64,000 nt of DNA from Batkoa obscura (lineage: Eukaryota; Entomophthoromycota; Entomophthoromycetes; Entomophthorales; Batkoaceae): contig JASVEC010000028.1 in NCBI GenBank assembly GCA_030770535.1, positions 186,001 to 250,000 of the forward strand. The letters run 5' to 3'. The notes under the pieces are model-generated. The model made no database searches, was not told the origin of the DNA, and saw only the letters and a list, made by a program, of their open reading frames with translations. The position numbers were made by a program, and so were the translations under genes. The first letter of the stretch is position 1. Every line of letters starts with the position of its first letter. Below are positions 14,033-25,452 of this stretch, in pieces.

Positions 14033-15625
14033 ATGAGAACACAACTGAGTTCCAAAAGTATTAATATAATAGAGGAAAAATTAAAAGACAAATTAAAGTT
14101 AAAGTATGATAATATCAAGGGCTACAGTTTATACTCTGCCCAATTAATAAAACAAGGTAAGAACTAGTTCAACCATCCATTCCACTCTCATCATTAACAT
14201 ACCTTATTAAAGGCAGTCTATTATTTGAAGAAGAAGCTTTAGTGAATGTGTTATTTGTCGAAAACATAACTCAAAGATGCATGAATTGTTTTAAATTGAA
14301 CTCAGATCCATATAATTTAAAAGGTTTATTTTCACCCGAAAATGCCAACTCAATACAACTAAAGCAATGCTCTAATTGTAAAAAAATGAAATATTGTAGT
14401 AAAGAATGTCAATTAAAAGATTGGAAGAAAGCCCATAATAAGGAATGCAAAAAAATTAAAGGAAAGGATAAATTATCAGAAGCTTCAATACTACTTTTGA
14501 ATCGGTTGTTGCAACTTGATGAAGATAAGAAAGGACAATTTTATGAGCTAATTTATCATGATTTGAATATAAAAGATAAACAAGAATATGGAAAATTAAG
14601 TTTAATGAGTTCATCTTTGATTGATATCAAAAAAGAGTTCTCAAGTCCAATAGAGATATTAGATGCTTGGTCAAGAATTAAATTTAATTGTTTAACTATC
14701 AATGATGAAGAACAAGTCAATTTAGGTCTTGGTTGTTATTTTATTGCTTCTTTAATTAATCATAGTTGTACAAATAATACTACAGTGGGTTTTATGGGTA
14801 CAAAATTGGCCTTGAAAGCTTTAAAGGATATTCAACCTGAAGAAGAAATCACAATTTCTTATTTGGAACCTGGATTGCCATATTCAATTAGAAAAAGTAG
14901 GCTATTAGATGGTTTTTATTTTGAATGTAAATGTAATATATGCTTGGAAGATCAAAAAAGGAAGGTAGTCATTATTGTTTTTATTTTATTAAAATAATGA
15001 TATTAAATTCTATTTTTAGGATATCGATCCTTTAGAATTGGCTTATTGTTCAAATTGTAATAAAGAAAATGTATTAAATGAGAAATGTAGCAAAGGATCC
15101 GATATGTGTTGTAAAAGTTGTGGGATGGAATTAAAGCCTAATTTAGACAAGTTAATTGAGTTTAAAGAGATGTTAAATAACGTAAAGAGATTGATTACAA
15201 AAGAACAAAAAAAGCAAATTGAAAAGGAAATTATTTATTTGGGAGAGGAACATTATTTAAAGCAAATGCTCTCTCAACATTTAATTTTTTATTATCTTGA
15301 ACAGTTAACATCATCAATGAAAAAAGAAGGTAGCAGTGGGAAAACTGAATATATAGAAATTGAGAAACAATTTATGGAAAATTTGAAAAAATATTTAAAA
15401 TCATTTAATAATAAATATCATTCGGTAAAAAGTTCATTACTTGCTATACTAGCTAAATATCAAGCATATCAATGTTTAGATACAAGTTTGAAGCCAAAAG
15501 AAATAGAAATTACAGAAGCATTGGAGAGTTGTAATTTAGCATTGAATAATCTAAAGGTTACTCATTACTCTGATTCCGATATTATTAAACTTTTGAATAT
15601 CTATCAGTCTCAGTTAAGACATTAA
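14033..15625 (+). CDS. SET and MYND domain protein (SMYD-type lysine methyltransferase)
   Basis: There are three exons: the first starts with the ATG at 14033 (MRTQLSSKSINIIEEKL), the second with GSLLFEEEALV, and the third with DIDPLELAYCSNCNKENVL. The split SET domain begins near GYSLYSAQLIKQGSLLF. It is interrupted by a MYND zinc finger starting RCMNCFKL and including LKQCSNCKKMKYCSKECQ, then DWKKAHNKEC. It resumes with LGLGCYFIASLINHSCTNN and GFMGTKLAL, DIQPEEEITISYLE, and the post-SET cysteines FECKCNICLEDQ. The N-H-S-C motif and the Tyr of I-S-Y are the SET active-site signatures, so the domain looks functional. SMYD proteins methylate lysines on histones or other proteins. The C-terminal about 190 residues are helical. 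A decayed copy follows at 16379-17490. Confidence 0.87.
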
Positions 15626-16378
15626 TTTAAAGTTTTAAGGCTTGGTGTTATACAAAGTCAGAAGGAGATTAAAACATCTTCTTAAGATGTATAATTGAAA
15701 TATAGACGATAATATATTAATATATTTTAAAAAAGTTTATTAATCTAATTAAAATAAAAGTAAAGTAAAATAATAGTAATGTTAGTTTATAGTTAATATT
15801 TTGAAATAAAATTTGATTTTTAATTGATATTGTTTGTTCAAATATTGAATCATGTTCAAATATATTTTATTAATGTTATATCTTTAAATCCTAACCTTGG
15901 TATTAATCCTAATATAGTCCAATTCAATTATGAGGACTGGTATTTTTAATATCGATAGCATCTTTACTAAACTTAATACAGTTTTTGTATTGCAATACAA
16001 ATTAAAATTATGGAACCTAAATAGAAGACTGGATTTGTGCTAGTAAAGTATTGACACCATCAAGTGTAAATTTGGAATAAACTCACTTTTATTGGAATGG
16101 GTAAGAGTTTATAAAACTAAGATCAATAACTATTTGTTTAATACTTATGCTATGTAAAGTTCTATTTTACAGGGCTCTTTGAAGTGATTTTTCATATTTG
16201 TTGACTTTTACTTTATTGTTTCAACTGTGGTTGTTACTGCTATTGTGCTTAAATTGGAAGCTGACGTAAATTAAAATTAAAGTTAAAATTCAAGTTAACA
16301 AGTTTATATCTTTTTTATAAAAAAATAACGAAAATCAGCTATATCTTTTTATTCTTTTTATTATCAATATTCAATCCA
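15626..16378. other. Intergenic, no gene seen
   Basis: The sequence is AT-rich. Bases 15690-15780 resemble 17845-17945, which lies after the SMYD pseudogene. The duplicated segment therefore included downstream flank. Confidence 0.5.
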
Positions 16379-17490
16379 ATGCGAAATCGACTCAGTCTAA
16401 AAAGTATCAAAATAGTGTAAGAAAAACTAAAGGATAGATTGACTTTAAAGCATAACAAAACAAGAAGTTATAGTTTACATGCCAATCAATTAATAAAACA
16501 AGATAAATTCAAATCTTCCGTAAATTCCATTTACATAATAAACTTGATGTTACTAAATATAGTTTATTATTTAAAGAAGAAGCATTAGTGAGTATTTTAC
16601 ATAAATATAAGACTACTAGATAACGTAATAATTGTTTTCAATTGAATATGGATCTATATCATGTGAAAGAGTGGATAAATAAAGATCTTCCAATTATTAG
16701 GGAACTTAGACAGTGTGCCAGTTGTAAAAAAGTGAGGTATTATAATAAGAAGTGTCAAATTAATGATTGAAAATGAAGATATAACAAATGATATAAAAAA
16801 CTTAAAGGACTTAAAGAGTTATTAGATACTAATATTTTGTTATTCAATCAATTGTTAAATCTTAATGAGGCTAAAAAGAAGATGTTTCTTGAATTAAAGC
16901 ATCATGAGTTAAAGGAATGAAATGAAAATCGATATGACATATCAATCTATGATAGCCAAATGTTAATTGATGTTAGAAACATATTTGAAAAACCTCCTGA
17001 TCTCCTTACTTTCTAGTCAAGAATCAAGCTCAATAGCCTAATTACTAATGATGCTAAACGATAAGCTATGGACATTGGTTGTCATTTTGTAACTTCTTTA
17101 ATTAATCATGGTTGCAATACTAATGCTGCTGTAACTTTTATGGGTATCAAAATTGGTCTTAAAAGCATTAATTGATATTTGACCCAGAGAAAAAATTACA
17201 ATTTTTTATTTTGATAACAAATCATAGAATATCGGATCTTTAAAAATAGTTTATTATCCAAGTTATAAAGAAGAAAACATCTTAAATGAAAGATGTATTA
17301 AAGGGTCAGAGATAGGTTGCAAAAGTTATGATGTGGGATTAAAACCCAATACAAATAAAATATTAGAGCTTAAAAAATGCTAGTTAAAAAGAAATCATTT
17401 ATAAAAGAAACAAGGAAATTGAGTTAAAAAAAGAACATTATTTAAATGAATAATATTATTTATGTTATTTCATTAAATAAGTTATTGTAA
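16379..17490 (+). pseudogene. Decayed duplicate of the SMYD gene
   Basis: The sequence follows the intact gene at 14033 from its start codon (ATGCGAAATCGACTCAGTCT). The recognisable pieces are GYSL-like HANQLIKQ, LLFKEEALVS, a MYND remnant QCASCKKVRYYNKKCQ, and a SET remnant IGCHFVTSLINHGCNTN with FMGIK. Many in-frame stops interrupt it, for example shortly after the start, within the MYND region and after the SET remnant. Parts of the C-terminal half are missing. Key residues such as the N-H-S-C serine (now Gly) and several MYND cysteines are changed. The tandem, same-strand position 750 bp downstream shows origin by local duplication followed by decay. Confidence 0.88.
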
Positions 17491-18168
17491 TGAACATATA
17501 ACAGACATAGTCATAGTTAAAGGTAAAGCCACAAATATCAGGTACATTAAAGTTGAATTTTTTTTTTAAAATGTAATAAATATTATATACTAAAAAGCTC
17601 CTACCCTTTTAAGTTATTTAATTAGCATGCTTGTCAATGCTTAAAAAAACGAATTTTAAAATTTTAAAAAAAGAAATTAAAAGAGTTTAGATTTTCATGT
17701 TTAATATTGAAAAATTTAAAATTGGCTTATTATTTAAAATTAAGTACTATTAAATATATAATATGTTTTCAACTAAACTATAAAATTCAACTAAACTCTA
17801 TATTTTCTTATTATAATATTAAAGCACTTCAATTTATTTTTTTAAAATGTATAGTTTAAAACATAGATAATAATAATCTAATATATTTTAATAAACTTTA
17901 TTAATTTATTTAAAGTAAAAAATAAAATATTAATATTATAATTTATAATTTATAATTTGTTACAGCTTTAATATTTTAATACTTAGCTAATAATATAACT
18001 AACTTTAAAACAAACTTGACAAAAGCTTTAAAAAAAATAAAAATTGTACTAATTTTTTAAATATTAAACTTTTTAATAAAATTTTATTTAACTGAGTATA
18101 GTTTTTAATTTTTTTTTAATTATTAATTTTTTTTTGCTTAACTAAAGCTATTTAATAAAGAACATTAA
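17491..18168. other. Intergenic, no gene seen
   Basis: This is extremely AT-rich sequence. The only recognisable part is the duplicated 3' flank of the SMYD gene at about 17845-17945. Confidence 0.5.
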
Positions 18169-18273
18169 TATGAGGATGTATTTTTTTGTTTAAGAATTTT
18201 ATTAACAATCTTTCCACTCAAATAGCGCTCAAAAGATGGAGAAAGTGATGAAGCCAAAAAAAACACCTCCATA
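18169..18273 (-). mobile_element. MITE copy 4, abutting the complete transposon
   Basis: This is 105 bp in minus orientation, starting TATGAGGATGTATTTTTTTG and ending ACACCTCCATA. Its terminal ATA overlaps the TATG that begins the transposon at 18272, so the two elements share one TA. Confidence 0.88.
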
Positions 18274-18460
18274 TGGGGGTGTCCGAATTGGTTTCAGAAT
18301 TTAACTAGAAATTAATCCAAATTTTAAGTTTTTAAATTTGTAAGTCTTTAATGTATGATTAGCTAAATTTAAAAAGCTTAAAATTAAATATAAAAATTTA
18401 ACTTAAAGACTTATTTTATTTATTTTATTTTATTTTATTTTATTTTTTTGATTATATGTT

Positions 18461-18820
18461 TGTGAAAGTTAGTACTCAGCAATTGGAGTTGAAAGCAGCT
18501 CTAGCTTAGTTAACTGGCCGTAAGTCAAAAGGCCTTAGTTTATGTAGCTAAGATAGACTTAAATCAATAGGAGTAATACGCAATAAGCTACGAGCTATGT
18601 AAAATAAATAGAATACAGGATATTACTATAAAATCTACATAAGATATTATCAGAAAGATTTAGTGGCTTTATTAAAAGTAAAATATTAGGGAACAATTTA
18701 ATTAAAAAGCCTTGAGCTATTATGTTGAAGAATCTATTTTATACTCAACTAGTTTTGTAAACAAGTTAAGTGATTATTATGCGATAATCAATCACAGAGA
18801 TGATGAAACGATATTTCACA
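18461..18820 (+). mobile_element. Solo LTR-like fossil, copy 2, nested in the transposon
   Basis: It starts TGTGAAAGTTAGTACTCAGC and ends ATATTTCACA, and is related to 4383-4847. ATGTT precedes it and GTGTT follows it, which fits a slightly changed target duplication. The related fragment at 3593-3737 shows the uninterrupted target, so the order of events is transposon first, LTR-like element second. No internal region is present, and the family is unknown. Confidence 0.55.
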
Positions 18821-18911
18821 GTGTTTTGTATTTTTTATTAAATATTCAATAGCTATATAATATATAATTATATAGTTATTTGACTTTGTTTTTTGTTAAA
18901 ATAAAAACAAA

Positions 18912-20615
18912 ATGCAAGCTTTTATAACTAAACTTCGAAATGGAATTTCTAAAAACTTTAATACGGTAGGGAGAAGCACATTATATAAACATTGTAATTC
19001 ATTTACATCAATTTTAGCAACTATTCACAATTGCCCAAAGTTTATGGAATTTTATAATAAAACAAAAAAAAGAAAAGAAATATTATTAAATTTTACTATT
19101 AATAATAACAAACTTAATCAAGCAATGTATAAAATTAGTGTTTTAAGGGAAACAGGAAATAAAAACCAACAAGTAGCATTATTATCGACTATAGCTTCAG
19201 TATATTCTTTTGATGAATGTAAAAGTTTTGGATTTAATATAAGTAAAAATCAATATGATTATTCAAAAATAATTAATAATAATAAAATACCAACATTACG
19301 ACCTACTATCAAAAATACAAAAAAAATTAAAGATGAGCAAATCGAGATTATTATACAATATTTACTTGATAATTCAACTATTTCATCAAGATTTAGTAAG
19401 AAAAATAATGATAAATATTCGTCAGAGAATATATATATATTAAATAAAAGTAGAAGGATGATATACAGTAAGTATTTTAATGATTTAAAAGATAAAGCAG
19501 TAGCTAGGTCAACATTTTTCAAATATATACCAAATAATTTTAAAAATCCAGCAAGAAAAACAGATTTATGTAATATATGTGCCCAGTATACAGTTAGAAA
19601 AAAGTTATTTGAAAATAAAATAAATACAGCGACAGAAAATAAAGCAGAGATACAGGAATCTTTTAATAAAGAAAAAAGGTTATATAAATTACATGAATTT
19701 TGTGTTGATACTCAAAAAAACATACTTAATGAAACTATTGAAAAATTAAATAATAGAAGTTGTATAATAATTTTAGACTTTAAACAAAATATGGAAATAG
19801 GAACGAGACCAGATCCAATAAACTTAGATCATTATAACAAACAAGCTATATCAGTATTAGGGTTTGGCGTTTTGTATTTAAAAAACGATAAAACAATAGG
19901 CAAAGTTTATTTTGATTATTTATCTGAAATATTAAATCATGATTCAGCATATGCAGGAGATTGTTTGATTGATTTAATATCTAAAGAGCCTTTGTTTAAA
20001 AAGTTTACAAAAATTAATATATGGGCAGATACAGGATATCATTTTAAATCTCAAGAGTTTTTACATTATGTATTTGAAGAAAGTCATAAAATAAATAGTA
20101 GTTTAAATATTGATCTTAATTTTTTTGCTGAGCATCATGGAAAAAGTATAGTTGACGGGCATTTTGGAAATCTTTCACAGTGGAAAAATAGTCTTGAAGC
20201 ATTAGGTAAAATAGAAGATATTGATCAATTAATTTCAAAATTTGAGATTTTTGTTTGTGAAAATAATAGATTTAATAACTCAACTGTCAATAATGGGCAA
20301 ATAAATATAATTTTTAAAAAGTATGAAAGAAACAAAGATATAGAAAAAATAATAAAAATACAAGGTATTAAAAAGTATTTACATTTTATTAAACGTAATA
20401 ATAAACTACACTGCTATCCAGTATCTGATAGATCAAAAAAAAGTGATATAATTCCAATTAAAGTTATAGAGTCTATAGAGGATAGAAAAATTAAAAGGTC
20501 AACCCCAGCTTATCTTACAAAAATAACTGAGAATTTAAAAGTTTCAATATTTAGTAAGCAAGTAAGTAGCTTATTAGATGATAGAAATCAATTATTAAAT
20601 GTTGATATTACTTAG
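18912..20615 (+). CDS. DDE-type transposase with CCHC zinc-binding motif, intact, 567 residues
   Basis: This is a single ORF with no introns, unlike most host genes here. The N-terminal about 200 residues are basic and helical, a probable DNA-binding part. C220-x2-C223 (DLCNICAQY) and H261-x2-C264 (LHEFC) form a likely zinc knuckle just before the catalytic core. The core then shows IIILDFKQNMEIG (D289), INIWADTGYHFKS (D373) and FFAEHHGKSIVDGHFG (E407, with the conserved H-G-K-S-x-x-D after it), giving a candidate D-D-E triad with 33 residues between the second D and E. The C-terminal about 120 residues are Lys-rich. The HGKSxxDGHFG signature is one I associate with large uncharacterised transposase families in early-diverging fungi, from memory only. 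All candidate catalytic residues are present. The nested LTR-like element ends 91 bp before the start codon. Confidence 0.85.
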   Translation: MQAFITKLRNGISKNFNTVGRSTLYKHCNSFTSILATIHNCPKFMEFYNKTKKRKEILLNFTINNNKLNQAMYKISVLRETGNKNQQVALLSTIASVYSFDECKSFGFNISKNQYDYSKIINNNKIPTLRPTIKNTKKIKDEQIEIIIQYLLDNSTISSRFSKKNNDKYSSENIYILNKSRRMIYSKYFNDLKDKAVARSTFFKYIPNNFKNPARKTDLCNICAQYTVRKKLFENKINTATENKAEIQESFNKEKRLYKLHEFCVDTQKNILNETIEKLNNRSCIIILDFKQNMEIGTRPDPINLDHYNKQAISVLGFGVLYLKNDKTIGKVYFDYLSEILNHDSAYAGDCLIDLISKEPLFKKFTKINIWADTGYHFKSQEFLHYVFEESHKINSSLNIDLNFFAEHHGKSIVDGHFGNLSQWKNSLEALGKIEDIDQLISKFEIFVCENNRFNNSTVNNGQINIIFKKYERNKDIEKIIKIQGIKKYLHFIKRNNKLHCYPVSDRSKKSDIIPIKVIESIEDRKIKRSTPAYLTKITENLKVSIFSKQVSSLLDDRNQLLNVDIT

Positions 20616-22270
20616 ATTATTGATAGCTAAGTTAATAAATAGTCAAAGAGCAAGTAGTTGTAATAATAAGTAAAAACTATTAATACACTGCTTGTATTAC
20701 ATAGGGATGGTTAATTATAGTTTTGGGGCTAACCACTCCCTCCCATGCAGCTATTTATTAACTTAGCGATATATTAATAATGTAATTATAACATTAAAAT
20801 AATTTATTCATTTGATAGCAAATCTGTAGTGTTGAATATAAAACAATTAATAATAAATATTTCTTAATAAAGCTATATAAAAGCATATATTTATTTACAT
20901 ATTACAACTTTGACTAATATCACTATACAGGCTATATTAGTAAAATCTTTACTAATCCAGGAATTTATATTAAATTTAATAAAAATTCCGCTAATTGACA
21001 ATATAAATTATAACAAAATAATTTAAAACTGTGTCGGGTACTTTTGGCTTTTAATAAAGAATTTATTTTTATAGAATTTTAAGCAAAGTTTTTAAAATAT
21101 AAATATTTAAAAATTGGATAAAAAAATGAAACCAATTCGGACACCCCCATATTTGGGATTCTTTTATATGAAATAATAAGATACTCTAGTATCTAAAACT
21201 ATCCTATTATTTTACCAAATGAGACAATATCACAATAGTAAGTAAGCTTTGACACATTATTTAAAAGCAAGTATTTTAAACATATAAGCATGTATATAAT
21301 TTTTGTTTTATATATAATAGCTAGAGGTACATTTTATATAAATACATGTTCCAAGTTTCGTAAAACAAATCAGCCCTTAATGTAAGGTCGAGTTATAATT
21401 TTCGGTGCCTTGGATTTTAGTACAACACAATAAATCGATTCAAAATTAAAGCTTTCTTGGGACCATACTCCAAAAACCATCAGGGTTGATTGTTTTGATA
21501 GTAACCACTATAGCCGATGTATAAAATAATTATTAGTAGTCTCACACGATGTCATATAATTCGCTCTTTGATCTGGCTTTATTTAAAGCCATTATATAAG
21601 GTACTTCTTGTTACAATTTATGCTAAGCTTAAATTTATCAATCCCTACAACTAAACATAAATATAAAATAATCTCAAAAGGCGATAGTTATTACTATATT
21701 ATAGAAAAGGAAATTTATATTTAAGGAGTTTTGAAAATAAGAAAGTGATAGACAAACACATATATCATCCCATTGTCATTATTGAGACGGAAATAAATTT
21801 AAAGCATTTGCTTGGTTATTGATACCGAGAAGTATCAAAAATAGGTGAAGTCATATCTCTTTAACTTTATTTTAGTAGTAAAAATACTATGTAACCTTTA
21901 AAGTATGCCTTTCAAGTAATTAGAATAAAAACCATGAACGCTAAAAAAATTTACTTCTAGGATCCTACATATCACACATTGCTATATATCGGCCTTCATG
22001 AGCTTTAATTATCTGCTTAAATTGTATTATTGTTTTTATATTTATTTATTTATTTTTAGATTTTAAATGTTTTTTCAAAAATCAATTTACATTTTCTAAT
22101 TTCCACCAATGTTATAATTTTGCATTGTGTGAAACAAATAATTGATTTCTATATGTATCAAATTATATTAAATAGGAGATCCATAAATTATTATAAGTCT
22201 ATACTATCGCTTAACCATCCTCATCTGATCATTTGTGATAAATCAAGTTGCTTTATTCCAATCGTAAGTA

Positions 22271-22375
22271 TATGAGGATGTTTTTTTTGGCTTCATCACT
22301 TTTTCCATTTTTTAAGCGCTATTTGAGCGGAATGATTGTTAGTAAAATTCTTAAACAAAAAAATACATCCCCATA
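22271..22375 (+). mobile_element. MITE copy 5
   Basis: This is 105 bp, with left end TATGAGGATGTTTTTTTTGG, core AAGCGCTATTTGAGCGG and right end ACATCCCCATA. Confidence 0.9.
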
Positions 22376-23299
22376 TAATAACCATTTAAATAAATAAAAA
22401 CTAGTCATAAACATATACAAGTGATCAATCAGCTAAATAATAATATTAAATTTAGAACTGTATACTTTATATGATCTTAACATATATAAAAATTAAAAAG
22501 TATAGCCTCTGGTAACATGATAACATGTAAATTTCATATAGCATATTTGAAAGCTTAGAATGTGTAAAATAATCATTCAATGTTCCAATCCTTGGTAATA
22601 AGCAAAGCATAGCTCTTTCTATTTCAAAAATATTCCCCAACTTTAATCTACTTTAATTTTGTAATTTCTGAATTATTTTACCAAGCTTTTAATTGACCTT
22701 TATAAATAAATATATCAACATTTTATTAACGCTTAATAGACTACTGGTTGCTGATATGATTTTGTCTTTAATGAAGACCTTAATCCCTCATAAAGTTCAT
22801 ATTTACTGCTATTCTAGTGGATATTCTTTTGTTATATAAACGAAACACAGACTGTATTCTATATTTTATATTTTATACTTTCATTTTTTAATATTACTAA
22901 ACTAAGTAGCACAGCGAAATTGCATATTGGAATCCCAAATATTCAGTGATTCTAGATTAATTCTCAAGAGCTTCAGTTATTAAATAAAAATAAGAAATTA
23001 ATAATTACAGCCATGGAACGCAATTTCAAGAATCCAAAATAATAGTTTTGTGTATAAAAGCTTATCTATTAATAACCCCGCCTGACTGATAGCTATTTTG
23101 TTTCGTCGAAACTTTATTGTTACCTATTTTCAAAAAACACCTTAAGGATATCAATGTACAAAACAATATAAAAATCATAATAGATAGCAAGCAAGTTTAG
23201 GTGTTCTGGTTTGAACAAGTAGTTTATTTGAAAGACTCTTTTAACCTTTCAAGCTTACAAAGAAGGAATTGCGATTTATCATTACTGAGTTACTTAATA

Positions 23300-23403
23300 T
23301 ATGAGGATATATTTTTTGTTTAAGAATTTTACTAACAACCTTTCCGCTCAAATAGCGCTTAAAAAATGGAAAAAGTAATGAAACCAAAAAAAACATCCTC
23401 ATA
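23300..23403 (-). mobile_element. MITE copy 6
   Basis: This is 104 bp in minus orientation, starting TATGAGGATATATTTTTTGT, with core CCGCTCAAATAGCGCTT and end ACATCCTCATA. Confidence 0.9.
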
Positions 23404-23754
23404 TTAATGTTCTTTATTAAATCCTTCGATTCTAAAGCTATATTTGTGTAATATAATCAACTAAATAATATATCACCATATCCTTGTTACTCGAGATTTT
23501 GTAAAAAATGTATTATTCAAATTTATTTATTTATTTATTATTTGTAAAAATAGCCTGAAGACAGCTATATATGTAAAATAAGCAATAGGTTTTTATTAAT
23601 ACTATCATTAATAAATAACATTTTTATTGATATAAAATACTAATAGAATAAAAAAACTTATTATATCATACGCTACATTTCTCAGAGTATTAATAATTTA
23701 ATATAATTTATTCAAACATTAAAAGATACTACAGTGGTTTTTACTCAACTATAA

Positions 23755-23857
23755 TATGGGGGTGTTTTTTTGGCTTCATCACTTTTTCCATTTTTTAAGC
23801 GCTATTTGAGCGGAATAATTGTTAGTAAAATTCTTAAACAAAAAATACATCCCCATA
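23755..23857 (+). mobile_element. MITE copy 7
   Basis: This is 103 bp, with left end TATGGGGGTGTTTTTTTGGC, core AAGCGCTATTTGAGCGG and right end ACATCCCCATA. It is very close to copy 2. Confidence 0.9.
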
Positions 23858-24786
23858 TAATCCTATAGAATATCTAAGGCTCAAAAGATCATGGTAATAT
23901 AATAGTATAATGAAATAATTATTGACATGATTAATAACAAATATCACTCTGATCTCATGATTGAAAATTTATATACTTTCTATCGATTATACTATATAAG
24001 ACCCTGTAAGCCTAACTTTTGTATTTGTAGAAGTAATGTGAGTACCATATTTAGCATATTCGTATTTTATTTTTAAAATCTATTGTTTTAATTAAAATCA
24101 TATACGTAGTATTATATTAAAATATTTACTTTAATAAACATGACTAGTATATATATATTATAATTTGAAGGTTATAAAATATCTAATTCCCAATAAACTA
24201 AAAATAAAACCATTTGGTTTTTAGCTTATGTATCATCAATTTTAAATACGAAGTTTTATATTTGTGTAACGAAGAAAAGGCTACAAAATTAAAATTGCTC
24301 ATCATTCCAAGAAATAAACTAAAACTGCTTTAAAAGAGTGTAAAAAATAATAGTATTAAATTTTTTAAATAAATTATTTTTAATTTTCAATAAATAAATA
24401 CAATTACTGTCCTTGACAGTTAGAAATATGTGATTTTACATTAAAAGCGAAATTGAATAAAACCTAACCAAAGATATTTTAAATATAACAGATCTAGCAT
24501 GTTATATTTGTATTAGTTGATGGATGGATTGCCTTCAAGTTCACAAAGATTAAAAATATATTTTGTCATTAATTACATCTGTTCTTGTATTTGGATATTT
24601 TTTACTGCTATTATAGCTCAAATTTAAACTAGCCAAGAATCAAATCGATTTGATATTATTGAAATTTACTATCAAAAATACATTACTTATATATATTTGA
24701 TATTGATAATAAAGTGCAATTTGATGGCTTAATAATGAGTTTTAATTTATACATTCAATAGATTCGTTTTGTTATGATTATGATTA

Positions 24787-24890
24787 TATGAGGATTTTTT
24801 TTTTGGTTTTGTCACTTTTTCTATTTTTAAGCGCTATTTGAGCAGAAAGGTTGTTAGTAGAATTCTTAAACAAAAAAATACATCCCCATA
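24787..24890 (+). mobile_element. MITE copy 8
   Basis: This is 104 bp, with left end TATGAGGATTTTTTTTTTGG, core AAGCGCTATTTGAGCAG and right end ACATCCCCATA. Confidence 0.88.
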
Positions 24891-25452
24891 TACTTAAAGA
24901 TAGAATTGAATGGATTTTTTGGGTACTTTATATTTATTTCAATATGGAGAAGCAACTTTTAAGTAAATAAGTAAAGTAATAACACAACAGTAACATTACC
25001 TTGATATTACTATTAAAGCAGAATTACAAATAGTGAGTCTAGCATTAAACTTGATTTTCTAAAATAGTCAAAATTTCTAAAAATGCGAATGAGCCAGCAG
25101 GAAATAACTACTAAGTCTCTATTCCCTTTGTAATTTTGTACAACTTACCATTATATTAAATAAATACCAAGTGAGTTTTAAGCCTGAAGTTCCAATAATA
25201 GCCAAGAGTCTATTTAATTAATATTGTTTATTTATGGCTAAAAACTTTTATGACTTACATTATACTACAGTGTTCAAAGCATTCTAGATAAAGCAATTGA
25301 ATGTAATTTTGGCAGTAAGAATTTCCTTATTGGTATTTTTGTTTCTAGAATATGTGAGTTATGGAACTCAACTAGTTACAAAAATCGACAATATATAATA
25401 AACACAAAACCCCCAAAATTAAAATTAAACTTTTTATTCGTCTATTAGAAAT

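Larger units (their letters stand above)
18272..21151 (+). mobile_element. Complete DNA transposon, 2880 bp, unclassified DDE type
   Basis: The ends are perfect 25-bp inverted repeats: 18272-18296 and 21127-21151 are exact reverse complements (TATGGGGGTGTCCGAATTGG at the left, then TTTCA). Leaving off the outer TA, each end begins TGGGGGTGTCC and is flanked by TA, so a TA target duplication is likely. One ORF on the plus strand encodes an intact transposase (18912-20615). The 5' region contains a nested LTR-like fossil (18461-18820). Identical ends and an open ORF suggest recent insertion and possible activity. Deleted fragments of the family lie at 3593-4303. TA targets recall Tc1/mariner-type elements, but the transposase motifs do not look like that family. 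Confidence 0.88.
21152..25452. other. Gene-poor desert with MITEs
   Basis: No host gene was recognised in 4.3 kb. The interval contains four MITE copies (22271, 23300, 23755, 24787) at about 0.5-1.1 kb spacing. Bases 21400-21620 have a more balanced composition and short stop-free stretches on the minus strand (for example LMVFGVWSQESFNFESIYCV). They may be a decayed coding sequence, but no family could be named. Confidence 0.5.

Noticed and set aside
13703-14118. Two short ORFs between LYS12 and the SMYD gene
   Set aside because: They are AT-rich and without features. One is antisense to the SMYD first exon, and both sit in a shared promoter region.
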